NCBI GenBank assembly: GCA_003448685.1 | Contig: DLXW01000036.1 | Location: 1 to 8,651 of the forward strand | Direction of reading: 5' to 3' | Source: Cyanothece sp. UBA12306 | Lineage (GTDB): Bacteria; Cyanobacteriota; Cyanobacteriia; Cyanobacteriales; Microcystaceae | DNA length: 8,651 nucleotides | Part shown: one piece after another, positions 1 through 6,935 of the stretch | How positions within the stretch are numbered: the first letter of the stretch is position 1 | Layout of the letters: each line of letters starts with the position of its first letter | The notes under the pieces: model-generated | Database searches by the model: none | The model's input: only the letters and a program-made list of their open reading frames with translations | What the model was told of the DNA's origin: nothing | Position numbers and translations under genes: made by a program

Positions 1-36
1 ACGCTCCCCTATCGGGAGAGCGTCGGGATGAGAGCG
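1..36. repeat. GC-rich hairpin with imperfect repeat beyond shc
   Basis: Positions 1-6 (ACGCTC) pair with 18-23 (GAGCGT), and CCC at 7-9 pairs with GGG at 14-16. This leaves a four-base loop and one bulged A at 17. The right arm is then partly repeated: CGGGAGAGCG at 13-22 and CGGGATGAGAGCG at 24-36 differ only by a three-base insertion. The block is much richer in GC than its surroundings. It starts a few bases past the shc stop codon, so it could act as a transcription terminator for shc. No T tract is visible because the window ends. It could equally be a dispersed palindromic repeat. Confidence 0.4.
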
Positions 37-42
37 ACTTAG

Positions 43-1968
43 CTAAAAAAGTTTTTGATAACGTCCCAAAGCTATTAAAGGGAAATAATGGCGATAAAGA
101 TGATAACAGATATAGAAATGACAGGGAAAACCTGTACCAGTAAATTCTGCCTCTTCCCAGGTTCCTTCAGAGGTTTGAGTGGCTAATAAATAGTCAATAC
201 CTCGTTTTATGGCATCGGTAGCAAAGGTTCCTAAAGCTTCCCCTGCATCCAATAATCCAATAATTGCCCAAGCGGTTTGGGAGGCGGTACTAACCCCTGT
301 TCCTTTGAGGGTAGGATCATTATAACTCCAGCAGGTTTCGCCCCATCCTCCATCTTTATTCTGGCAACTAACTAACCAGTTAACGGCTTTTTTCATCTGG
401 GGTTGATGGGTCTGCTGAGCGATAACCGCTAAAGCAGATAATACTCCACTGGTTCCATAGATGTAGTTAACACCCCACCTTCCAAACCAACTACCATCAG
501 ATTCTTGTTCTTTGTCTAAATAAGTTAAGGCTTTTTGAACGCGATCACTATCCATTTTTAAGCCACAAGATCCTAACATTTCTAATACCCTAGCGGTGAC
601 ATCAGCCGTATTAGGATCGATCATGGCTTTTAAATCCCCATAGGGTATTTCATTGATCCAATTCTTATCATTATCTACATCAAAAGCTGCCCAACCTCCT
701 GGTTGACATTGCATGGTAGCCATCCATTCTACACAACGATTAATGGCTGCTTGTTTGCGATTTTCGTCGGGTAATTTAATAGCATTTAATGCCATGACAA
801 CTACTGCTGAATCATCGAGATCGGGATAGAAACGGTTAATAAATTCAAAAGCCCAACCACCAGGTTTTCCTTGTTTATTTTTAACTGCCCAATCGCCGTA
901 TTCCAGAATTTGTTGGTTGAGTAACCATTCACCTCCTTTAATTAGGGAATGATGGTCTGGTTCTAAACCTGAATCAACTAAGGATCTTAGCACCCAAGCT
1001 GTATCCCAAACGGGAGATACACAAGCTTGAACTCGATAGGTATCTTCTTCTTCTATGGAAAAGCGATCAATAGCCTCAAAACCCCTTTGAACAGAGGGAT
1101 CAGCTACATCATAATTCAACACTTTAAAAGCGATTAAAGAGTTAACCATGGGGGGCATAATCCCCCCCCAATCTCCACTTTCTTGTTGGTGGTTTAAAAC
1201 CCATTTTTCTGCGGCTTGGAGACTTTTTTGATGGAAGGGAACTAACTTATTTTTTTCGGTCCATTTAAACAGTTTATCGAGTTGAAGAAAAATATCTGAC
1301 CAATTATTGTTACTGGGTAAATTATACTTGACATTTTCAATGCCTTCTGCATAGAGTTCATCAAGCTTAAAGACTGGATCAATTTTAAAAACAGGCTTTT
1401 GATCAAAAACAATTAACAGAGGAACTGTACTTTCCCTCGCCCAACTAGACATCTCATAAATGGTAAAGATTGGGTTATTAGGAAATAGCATAATCCAGGG
1501 GGGAATAGAAGGAATTCCTCGCCAATCATAACAGCCAATTAATGCTAGGTGAAACTTGGTAAAAATGCGAGTTTTACTGATACCTCCTTTTTTAAGGATA
1601 AAGTCTTTGGCGCGAATTAAGGCGGGATCTTCTGGGGAAACTCCTAACAAACGCAATGCCATATAAGCTTCAACAGAGGTACTAATTTCTCCCCCATCAC
1701 CATAAAAGAGTTCCCATCCTCCTTGTTCATTTTGTTGACGACGGAGATAGGTTTCTACTTTATGAAAAGGACGGGTTTGATCAGTTCCCCAAATTTTGTG
1801 GAGTAAGACAGTTTCGGCAGTGAGGGTTATATTAGATTCAAGTTCTCCCCACCAGTATCCTTCGGGGTATTGTCTAGATAGTAAATAGTTTTGACTTGCG
1901 GCGATCGCTTCGTTAAGGTTTAATGGTTGAACTGTTTGAGTTGATGTTACTCTGTCTTTTGTCTGCAT
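43..1968 (-). CDS. shc: Squalene-hopene cyclase
   Basis: This 641-aa class II triterpene cyclase turns squalene into hopene/hopanol, the first committed step of hopanoid synthesis, at the membrane surface. The protonating Asp motif is D383-L-D-D386, followed by SAVV. Repeated QW-type motifs run through both alpha-barrel halves, for example QQNEQGGW (78-85), QQESGDW (261-267), GKPGGW (367-372), CQPGGW (421-426), QESDGSW (488-494), QNKDGGW (536-542) and TSEGTW (599-604). The length fits the family (about 630-650 aa) and both ends look intact. The ATG at 1968 gives a normal N-terminus; no strong Shine-Dalgarno is seen. It lies downstream of pheS on the same strand, with a 146-bp spacer, so it probably has its own promoter. 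A run of eight G on the coding strand (1162-1169) encodes part of the conserved WGGIMPP stretch. The family assignment is very secure. Confidence 0.96.
   Translation of the reverse strand: MQTKDRVTSTQTVQPLNLNEAIAASQNYLLSRQYPEGYWWGELESNITLTAETVLLHKIWGTDQTRPFHKVETYLRRQQNEQGGWELFYGDGGEISTSVEAYMALRLLGVSPEDPALIRAKDFILKKGGISKTRIFTKFHLALIGCYDWRGIPSIPPWIMLFPNNPIFTIYEMSSWARESTVPLLIVFDQKPVFKIDPVFKLDELYAEGIENVKYNLPSNNNWSDIFLQLDKLFKWTEKNKLVPFHQKSLQAAEKWVLNHQQESGDWGGIMPPMVNSLIAFKVLNYDVADPSVQRGFEAIDRFSIEEEDTYRVQACVSPVWDTAWVLRSLVDSGLEPDHHSLIKGGEWLLNQQILEYGDWAVKNKQGKPGGWAFEFINRFYPDLDDSAVVVMALNAIKLPDENRKQAAINRCVEWMATMQCQPGGWAAFDVDNDKNWINEIPYGDLKAMIDPNTADVTARVLEMLGSCGLKMDSDRVQKALTYLDKEQESDGSWFGRWGVNYIYGTSGVLSALAVIAQQTHQPQMKKAVNWLVSCQNKDGGWGETCWSYNDPTLKGTGVSTASQTAWAIIGLLDAGEALGTFATDAIKRGIDYLLATQTSEGTWEEAEFTGTGFPCHFYICYHLYRHYFPLIALGRYQKLF
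1901..1908. repeat. HIP1 octamer GCGATCGC
   Basis: This is a perfect copy of the highly iterated palindrome of cyanobacterial genomes, inside the 5' part of shc. One-off relatives occur in the window (GCGATCGA at 2751 and 3725, GCGATCAC at 541). It is useful as a lineage marker; no gene-specific role is implied. Confidence 0.85.
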
Positions 1969-2070
1969 CTAGTCAATTCCGTGTAACTGCTTAATTATTT
2001 TTACTAAGGTAGCAGATTAGTTAGTTATTGGGTATTTATTGAGTAGAAAATGAAAACAAAGAACATTAAT
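1969..2070 (-). promoter_or_regulatory. Spacer upstream of shc, probable promoter region
   Basis: This AT-rich stretch lies between the pheS-side palindrome and the shc ATG. It is the only place for a shc-specific promoter if the palindrome ends pheS transcription. I could not pick out a convincing -35/-10 pair, so the call rests on position only. Confidence 0.25.
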
Positions 2071-2110
2071 TAATAATGAATAATTTTTAATTGTTAATTA
2101 TTCATTATCA
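2071..2110. repeat. AT-rich palindrome just downstream of pheS
   Basis: The left arm, 2071-2085 (TAATAATGAATAATT), matches the reverse complement of 2096-2110 (AATTATTCATTATCA) at 14 of 15 positions. Thirteen contiguous pairs surround a ten-base loop. It starts five bases past the pheS stop and would fold in the pheS transcript, so it may end or protect that mRNA. It has almost no GC pairs and no clean T tract, so it is a poor classic intrinsic terminator. A dispersed AT-rich repeat of the kind common in cyanobacterial spacers is equally likely. Confidence 0.5.
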
Positions 2111-2114
2111 ACTT

Positions 2115-3119
2115 TTAAAATTGGGATAAAAAGCGCGAATCACTATTATATAAACGGCGAATATCATCAATTTGATGGAGAACCATGGCAAATCTTTCGA
2201 TCCCTAAACCAGCAGCAAACCCCGTATAGACTTCTGGATCATAACCCACTGCTTTAAGAACATTAGGATCAACCATGCCACATCCCATCACTTCTAACCA
2301 TTTTCCTTGCCATTGCACATCGACTTCGGCCGAAGGTTCAGTAAAAGGAAAATAACTGGCCCGAAATTTAACCGGCAATTCTTCCCCAAACATTTGCCGT
2401 AAAAACTCTTTAATTGTCCCTTTAAGATCGGTAAAAGTTAACCCACGATCAACTGCTAAAATTTCCACTTGGTGAAACACTGCCGAATGGGTAGCATCCA
2501 CCGTATCCCGACGATAAACTCGTCCTGGAGCTACTATACGGATAGGAGGTTCGTGGGTTTCCATATAGCGAATTTGCACCGGAGAAGTATGGGTGCGCAA
2601 TAGACGGCCATCGGACAAAAAGAAAGTATCCTGCATATCCCGCGCTGGATGATCGGCAGGAATATTCAAGGCTTCAAAATTATAATAATCTGTTTCTAGA
2701 TGGGGCCCTGTAGCCACATTGTATCCTAGACCCACAAAAATATCTAAGACGCGATCGACGGTACTATTAAGGGGATGGAGACGACCCAAAGGACGACTAA
2801 CCCCAGGCATAGTCACATCCAGGGTTTCTGCCGCTAATTGGGCTTGAATTTGGGCTGTTTGGAGAGCTAACCTTTGCTTGTCTAAACTTTCTTGGAGAGC
2901 TTCTTTGACTTCATTGGCCAAGGAACCAACACGGGGACGCTCTTCGGCACTTAATTTACCCATTCCTCGTAAAATTTGGGAAAGTTGCCCTTTTTTACCT
3001 AAATAGTTGATGCGCAGTTGTTCGAGTTCTTCTAAGTTAGCAACGGCAGAGATCGCCTCTTGTGCTTGCTGTTGCAAGGTTTGTAATTCGCTTTCTAGGG
3101 GGTTAGACATGGTGGCCAT
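2115..3119 (-). CDS. pheS: Phenylalanyl-tRNA synthetase alpha subunit
   Basis: This is the catalytic subunit of the alpha2-beta2 class II enzyme that charges tRNA-Phe in the cytoplasm. The first roughly 90 residues are the helical tRNA-binding arm ([13 protein letters not shown] near 38-50). The catalytic core shows [12 protein letters not shown] (173-184), class II motif 2 ([21 protein letters not shown], 199-219), the GCGMVDP loop and motif 3 (GLGIERFAM, 304-312). The chosen ATG at 3119 gives 334 aa. AAGGA at 3130-3134 lies ten bases upstream, a good ribosome-binding site. An in-frame TTG at 3137 would add six residues but lacks such a site. An ATG at 3110 (MSNPLESEL) is also possible and resembles the usual start of the family. 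The pheT partner is not in this window, as is usual for cyanobacteria, where the two genes are often unlinked. Confidence 0.96.
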   Translation of the reverse strand: MATMSNPLESELQTLQQQAQEAISAVANLEELEQLRINYLGKKGQLSQILRGMGKLSAEERPRVGSLANEVKEALQESLDKQRLALQTAQIQAQLAAETLDVTMPGVSRPLGRLHPLNSTVDRVLDIFVGLGYNVATGPHLETDYYNFEALNIPADHPARDMQDTFFLSDGRLLRTHTSPVQIRYMETHEPPIRIVAPGRVYRRDTVDATHSAVFHQVEILAVDRGLTFTDLKGTIKEFLRQMFGEELPVKFRASYFPFTEPSAEVDVQWQGKWLEVMGCGMVDPNVLKAVGYDPEVYTGFAAGLGIERFAMVLHQIDDIRRLYNSDSRFLSQF

Positions 3120-3359
3120 GGAGGAGATATCCTTCAATCAGGAAATTGCAAATTGTAGATTTATTTAGATTAATCCATTGTTGATTTTACCAACAAAAAC
3201 CGAATCAATTACTTTTGTTCACCAGCAATTTTAAATTTTTGAGGTGGCTCAAAAGCTCTAATAGTTTAATAGTTGATATATTCATACAAGTATAAGAACT
3301 GCTATATAGTCATCCAAAATAAACAGTAATTATCACTCAATAATGGTTCTGACTCGATT
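3120..3359. promoter_or_regulatory. Divergent pheS/surE promoter region
   Basis: This 240-bp AT-rich spacer separates two divergently transcribed genes and must hold both promoters. On the plus strand TATAGT at 3305-3310 could be a -10 box for surE, but the sequence 17 bases upstream is a poor -35. No strong operator-like inverted repeat, RNA gene or T-box signature was seen. The call rests mainly on gene orientation. Confidence 0.35.
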
Positions 3360-4172
3360 ATGAAACCTCTAAAATTGCTTATTAGTAACGACGATGGCAT
3401 TTTTGCCGTTGGTATCCGTATTTTAGCCAATACTCTGGCGCAGGCCGGTCATCAAGTTACGGTAGTCTGTCCTGATCGTGAACGTTCTGCTACTGGCCAC
3501 GGGTTAACTTTACATCATCCTATCCGTGCCGATCTAGTCGAGGGAATTTTTCATCCTCAAGTTACTGCTTGGTCTTGTTCAGGGACTCCTTCAGACTGCG
3601 TTAAATTTGCTCTTAGTGCTGTTCTCGAGTCTCCTCCTGATCTAGTGCTGTCAGGAATTAACCACGGGTCCAATTTGGGTACTGATATCTTGTATTCAGG
3701 GACGGTTTCCGCTGCCATGGAGGGGGCGATCGAAGGTATTCCGAGTATAGCCATGAGTTTAGCTAGTTTTTCTTCTAAAGAATTTCAACCTGGGGCTGAT
3801 TTTGCTTGTACTTTGGTCAAACAACTCGAAAATAATCCTTTACCCAAAGCAACTCTCTTAAATGTTAATATTCCTCCCGTTGGAGCAGATGCGATCGCTG
3901 GAGTAATGATGACCCGTCAGGGTTTACGTCGGTATGTAGAGAATTTCCAACAACGTTTTGATCCTAGAGGAAATAGTTACTATTGGTTAGCTGGAGAATT
4001 AGTCACGGAAATTGAACAACCAGACCACATCCATCTTTCCCCAGATATCCCCACTGATGTCCAAGCTATTCAACATAACTATATCACTATCACTCCCTTA
4101 CAATATAATCTGACAGATGTCGAGGGTTTTGAGTATTTAAATCAAACCAAATGGTTAGATAACTTATCTTGA
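3360..4172 (+). CDS. surE: 5'/3'-nucleotidase SurE
   Basis: This 270-aa metal-dependent phosphatase of the SurE family dephosphorylates nucleoside 5'- and 3'-monophosphates, and in some members short polyphosphate, in the cytoplasm. The metal site is fully visible: D11 and D12 in ISNDDG, S43 in [12 protein letters not shown], and N101 in [25 protein letters not shown]. The second conserved loop is [13 protein letters not shown] (73-85). Length is normal for the family. The ATG at 3360 starts the conserved [13 protein letters not shown] block, so no other start is needed, although no Shine-Dalgarno is visible. It is divergent from pheS and followed by the DUF3727 gene 69 bp downstream on the same strand. 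Nothing is missing from the catalytic core. Confidence 0.96.
   Translation: MKPLKLLISNDDGIFAVGIRILANTLAQAGHQVTVVCPDRERSATGHGLTLHHPIRADLVEGIFHPQVTAWSCSGTPSDCVKFALSAVLESPPDLVLSGINHGSNLGTDILYSGTVSAAMEGAIEGIPSIAMSLASFSSKEFQPGADFACTLVKQLENNPLPKATLLNVNIPPVGADAIAGVMMTRQGLRRYVENFQQRFDPRGNSYYWLAGELVTEIEQPDHIHLSPDIPTDVQAIQHNYITITPLQYNLTDVEGFEYLNQTKWLDNLS
3891..3898. repeat. HIP1 octamer GCGATCGC
   Basis: This is the second perfect HIP1 palindrome in the window, inside the 3' half of surE, in the codons for DAIAG. It supports a cyanobacterial origin for the surE region. Confidence 0.85.
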
Positions 4173-4180
4173 TCAATTCC

Positions 4181-4195
4181 CATCAATAATTGATG
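4181..4195. repeat. Short perfect palindrome between surE and DUF3727 gene
   Basis: CATCAATAATTGATG is a perfect dyad with a single central base, eight bases past the surE stop and about 46 bases before the DUF3727 ATG. It could be an operator-like site or a weak hairpin. It has no T tract, so it is not a convincing terminator. AT-rich dyads of this size also arise by chance. Confidence 0.25.
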
Positions 4196-4241
4196 ACATA
4201 GTGTGATATTCTATTGCACTATAACAGCCTTACTCAAAATC

Positions 4242-4838
4242 ATGTCATCGTTCCAATTTGATCCAGAAAACGAGCCAGAAGGAATTGACCGTGTGACTTT
4301 GACTGATGACGAAAGTCGCACCTTAGAATGTTATATAGAAAATGCCTTAGAGGCAGAAGATGGTACTTACATCCTGTTAATGCCGGTTGATATTCCTGTG
4401 GTTATTTTAGGTTGGGATAATCAAGAAAATCCTGAAGAAAATCAATCGGATGTTCTTTTGGTGGAGGATAAATTGGAGATCACCGAAATTTTTGCCGACG
4501 CTAAAGCAGTTTTAGCTGAGTTAGAGTTGACTTTAAAATTTACAGCTTTTACGTTGACTGTTGAAGGACAATTGCCTCCTCTTGAAGAGGATGATATGTT
4601 AACCCTTGAATTAGATCTTGAAGAATTAGATATTCAAGATAAACGATTAGATTCAGAAGAATTACAGTTTCTTGCTAGTTTTTACCATAAAAGTCAAAAA
4701 TACTCTATTTATACTCCATTAGACCCGTTATTATTTTTAGCCAAATATAATTTACTCGGGGAAGTTTCTTTAGTTTCTCCTGAGGATGCAAGAATGAGAC
4801 CAATTTTAGAAGAATTATTATTTGATGAGATGGATTGA
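4242..4838 (+). CDS. DUF3727 family acidic protein (DUF1292-like N-terminus)
   Basis: This 198-aa soluble, strongly acidic protein belongs to a family typical of cyanobacteria and plastid-bearing plants; its biochemical role is not established. The N-terminal part (RVTLTDDESRTLECYIE, then YILLMPVDIPVVIL at 43-56) resembles the DUF1292/YrzB-like small beta domain. The C-terminal part (FYHKSQKYSIYTPLDPLLFLAKYN, 147-170) and the ending PILEELLFDEMD are characteristic of DUF3727. The reading frame is open from a GTG at 4203, which would add 13 residues (MIFYCTITALLKI). I prefer the ATG at 4242 because MSSFQFDPENE matches the usual acidic, soluble start and the extension looks like translated spacer. 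There is no signal peptide or membrane segment. It follows surE and may share its transcript. Family assignment is by motif recall, not by a search. Confidence 0.85.
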   Translation: MSSFQFDPENEPEGIDRVTLTDDESRTLECYIENALEAEDGTYILLMPVDIPVVILGWDNQENPEENQSDVLLVEDKLEITEIFADAKAVLAELELTLKFTAFTLTVEGQLPPLEEDDMLTLELDLEELDIQDKRLDSEELQFLASFYHKSQKYSIYTPLDPLLFLAKYNLLGEVSLVSPEDARMRPILEELLFDEMD

Positions 4839-4901
4839 ATATTATTATCGTAGCAACTATAGCAATCAGGTTTGCTTTTGTGAGAAAATGAGGAGAAGGA
4901 T

Positions 4902-4930
4902 TTGACAGTGTTAAATCGCTCAAATACATC
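4902..4930 (+). promoter_or_regulatory. Possible promoter inside the MITE-like element
   Basis: A perfect -35 box TTGACA (4902-4907) is followed after 17 bases by TACATC (4925-4930), a weak -10 match (3 of 6). It points toward the membrane glycosyltransferase gene that starts at 5032. Seven bases further on lies a perfect hairpin that would sit at the very start of such a transcript. This is a weak call, based on one good box. Confidence 0.25.
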
Positions 4931-4937
4931 ATTGTAG

Positions 4938-4958
4938 GGACATAATCGTATTATGTCC
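4938..4958. repeat. Perfect 9-bp palindrome with 3-base loop
   Basis: GGACATAAT (4938-4946) and ATTATGTCC (4950-4958) are exact reverse complements around CGT. The surrounding GTAGGGACATAAT form resembles the short palindromes starting GTAGGG that are scattered through cyanobacterial spacers. It lies within the larger inverted-end element and could be a nested repeat or a stable hairpin in a leader RNA. Confidence 0.6.
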
Positions 4959-4978
4959 TAATGGGTTCTGATTTCTCA

Positions 4979-5002
4979 CATATGATTACTCATATGATTA
5001 CT
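4979..5002 (+). repeat. 12-bp perfect tandem duplication
   Basis: CATATGATTACT occurs twice head to tail (4979-4990 and 4991-5002) in the right end of the MITE-like element, between its two matched terminal blocks. It explains most of the length difference between the left and right ends and is probably a replication-slippage product. Confidence 0.75.
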
Positions 5003-5031
5003 GATTGCTATATATAACATAAATTTAGATC

Positions 5032-6876
5032 ATGTTCAATTTTTTTAGAGAGCATAGTATTGGTTTATTAGCTCCAATTGCTCTACTTCAAGTTTGTTTT
5101 ATTCCTGGGTTAATTATTATTTCAAAATTAAGATTTAAAAACAATATATTTTTGTTTGTTTCTATTATTTTTGCTCTCAGTTTAGTGACTAATTATTTAT
5201 GGGTATTATCTTTGACAACCTTAAAAATTTTGTCTTGGAAAATTACTTGTGCTTTTTTGATAATAGAATTTATTTATATTTTCGTATTTATTAAATCAAT
5301 CTCTCAACAAATAAGAGAATCTCTTCAAATAACTAAACTTCAAATTCAAGCAATTATTAAGCCAAAGCACAACTACTATTTATTGATTTTTTTGAGTACA
5401 GTTTTGATAATTAGTACATCTTTTTTGTTAAGAAATATTAATGATAGAATATTTGGAACTATTCAAGTATTTACAGCATGGGATGCTGTTGTTAGTTGGA
5501 ATAGATGGGCAGTTTCTTGGTCACAAAATCAGTTTCCAACCTTAACTTGGGAATATCCTCAACTAATACCAGCTAATTGGGCCTTAACCTATCTTATTTT
5601 AGGCAATGAAAAAATTGAATTTGTTGCCAAAAACTTAATGTATCTTTTTCCCGTATTTGGACTTATATCCTTTGTAGGACTAAGTTTATATATGTCAAAA
5701 ATAGAGATTATATTAGGAGCAATATTTTCGGTTTATTTAATAGAAGTTTCTCAAGCCATGATTCACCAAGTAGGTTATGTTGATATTCCAGTATCAATAT
5801 TTGCTGCCATATTATTTTCATCTGGCTTTAATGTCAATCTCTTTAATGAACAAGATAAATTTCCTCTAAAAACATTATTGGTTCTAGGAACTATAGGAGG
5901 GGGAGCAATAGCTATTAAGCAAACTGGAGCTTTTGTCTTTGCCTCATTTATTATTATTTTTTATATTAATCAATTGCGAAAAAGAAGTTTTAAATCACAA
6001 CTTATATGTCTCACTATCTTAATTATACCAGCAATTGCTATTGGTAGCTCATGGTATGTTCTTAAATATTTCTTGATCCAAGATTTTTCTTCAAATTATG
6101 TTCAATTAGTATCCGATCCTCAACTTCATCAGGAGTCTTTTATTTTTAAGAGAATGACAAGTTCTTTTGAAAAATACTTTTCTTCTTATTTTTTGATTTT
6201 CTCAGTAATATTATCTTTAATTCCTCGCTTTGGAAAACTCAATTTTTTAACCCATATTGTTTGGTTTTATTTGATACCATGGACTTTGATTTGGTCAGCT
6301 TTCTTTAGTTATGATAATAGAAATTTATTTCCAGTATATACGAGTTTAGGTTTAGTGTCTGGCGCAAATTTATACTTTTTGCTAGCTAATGTTATAACAA
6401 GAATCAAACCTATTAAAGTCTTAGCTATCAAGTATATTAACCATAAAAACAATTCTAGTTTATCATTTTTGAGTTTTTTTATTATACTTTCATTATTAAT
6501 ATCTATTTACTTAAATGTTTATGTTCAAAACAATTATAATAGTTTTTATTTAACCCGGCAACAAGAAGCCAAGTTAGAAAGAGGAAGTTACACAATTAAT
6601 CGAAAAATATTAAAATATTTTCAGTCAAAGGAGAAATCAGATCTACTTTTAAAAGTAGCTACAGATTATCAATATCTGGGATTTATTCCAGGACTAAAAC
6701 CAAGATATAAATACTATAATTTGAATCAAGAAGACCACCAAAATTTAGCAATTCAAGATCAAGAAGTAGGTTATTTACTCTTCATTAAATGTCCAGAATC
6801 AAAAATACTATCTCAGAAAATTAGTTTCATGTTTTCCCAAAATAATGAGTATTGTTTTTACGAGAAAATACCTTAG
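5032..6876 (+). CDS. Polytopic membrane protein, probable GT-C type glycosyltransferase
   Basis: This 614-aa protein has roughly eleven to thirteen hydrophobic segments from residue 8 to about 497, then a soluble C-terminal part of about 115 residues. A loop near 148-180 carries TAWDAVVSWNRWA (D151) and WEYPQLIPANWAL. Other polar spots within the membrane region are GYVDIP (248-253) and SYDNRNLFP (426-434). This layout, with an acidic residue in an early loop, resembles PMT/ArnT-type GT-C enzymes that move a sugar from a polyprenyl-phosphate donor at the outer membrane face; D151 is the natural catalytic candidate. The glycosyltransferase beginning at 6936 could supply that donor. The ATG at 5032 has no clear Shine-Dalgarno and lies 19 bp after the MITE-like element. 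Codons are dominated by A and T far more than in surE, suggesting transfer or relaxed selection. A flippase or O-antigen-polymerase-like role is the main alternative. Confidence 0.6.
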   Translation: MFNFFREHSIGLLAPIALLQVCFIPGLIIISKLRFKNNIFLFVSIIFALSLVTNYLWVLSLTTLKILSWKITCAFLIIEFIYIFVFIKSISQQIRESLQITKLQIQAIIKPKHNYYLLIFLSTVLIISTSFLLRNINDRIFGTIQVFTAWDAVVSWNRWAVSWSQNQFPTLTWEYPQLIPANWALTYLILGNEKIEFVAKNLMYLFPVFGLISFVGLSLYMSKIEIILGAIFSVYLIEVSQAMIHQVGYVDIPVSIFAAILFSSGFNVNLFNEQDKFPLKTLLVLGTIGGGAIAIKQTGAFVFASFIIIFYINQLRKRSFKSQLICLTILIIPAIAIGSSWYVLKYFLIQDFSSNYVQLVSDPQLHQESFIFKRMTSSFEKYFSSYFLIFSVILSLIPRFGKLNFLTHIVWFYLIPWTLIWSAFFSYDNRNLFPVYTSLGLVSGANLYFLLANVITRIKPIKVLAIKYINHKNNSSLSFLSFFIILSLLISIYLNVYVQNNYNSFYLTRQQEAKLERGSYTINRKILKYFQSKEKSDLLLKVATDYQYLGFIPGLKPRYKYYNLNQEDHQNLAIQDQEVGYLLFIKCPESKILSQKISFMFSQNNEYCFYEKIP

Positions 6877-6921
6877 TATATTTCTGTAACCTCAATAACC
6901 AGATTCAGATTTAAGTTAGCC

Positions 6922-6927
6922 AAGGAG
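6922..6927 (+). promoter_or_regulatory. Strong ribosome-binding site deciding the GT2 start
   Basis: AAGGAG lies eight bases before the ATG at 6936 and is the best Shine-Dalgarno among the genes of this window. It favours that ATG over the in-frame TTG at 6933 immediately before it. Confidence 0.7.
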
Positions 6928-6935
6928 ATATTTTG

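Larger units (their letters stand above)
4858..5012. mobile_element. MITE-like element with inverted ends
   Basis: TATAGCAATCAG at 4858-4869 is the exact reverse complement of CTGATTGCTATA at 5001-5012. A second matched block lies inside each end: TGTGAGAAA at 4879-4887 and TTTCTCACA at 4972-4980. The right end carries a 12-bp tandem duplication; removing it makes the gap between the blocks nearly equal on both sides (8 and 9 bp). If the true ends are 4860 and 5010, both flanks are TA, as expected for a TA target duplication of the Tc1/mariner or IS630 kind. No coding capacity is present, so it would need a transposase from elsewhere. The family is inferred from structure only. Confidence 0.55.

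Noticed and set aside
3298..3308. ACTGCTATATA upstream of surE, similar to the right end of the MITE-like element (shared TGCTATATA)
   Set aside because: No inverted partner was found nearby and the match is short and AT-rich, so a solo element end cannot be supported.
3557..3754. 65-aa open frame on the minus strand within surE
   Set aside because: It lies wholly inside the highly conserved catalytic part of surE and shows no recognisable motif; it is an antisense shadow.
4199..4223. Dyad ATAGTG ... CACTAT around the GTG before the DUF3727 gene
   Set aside because: Only six paired bases with a 13-base loop; too weak to call an operator or hairpin.
4203..4241. GTG-initiated N-terminal extension of the DUF3727 protein
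   Set aside because: The added 13 residues are hydrophobic, unlike the acidic soluble protein, and the ATG at 4242 gives the family-like start.
4705..4932. 75-aa open frame on the minus strand covering the end of the DUF3727 gene and the spacer
   Set aside because: It overlaps the well-supported DUF3727 C-terminus and crosses the repeat element; the hydrophobic protein reflects antisense of AT-rich DNA.
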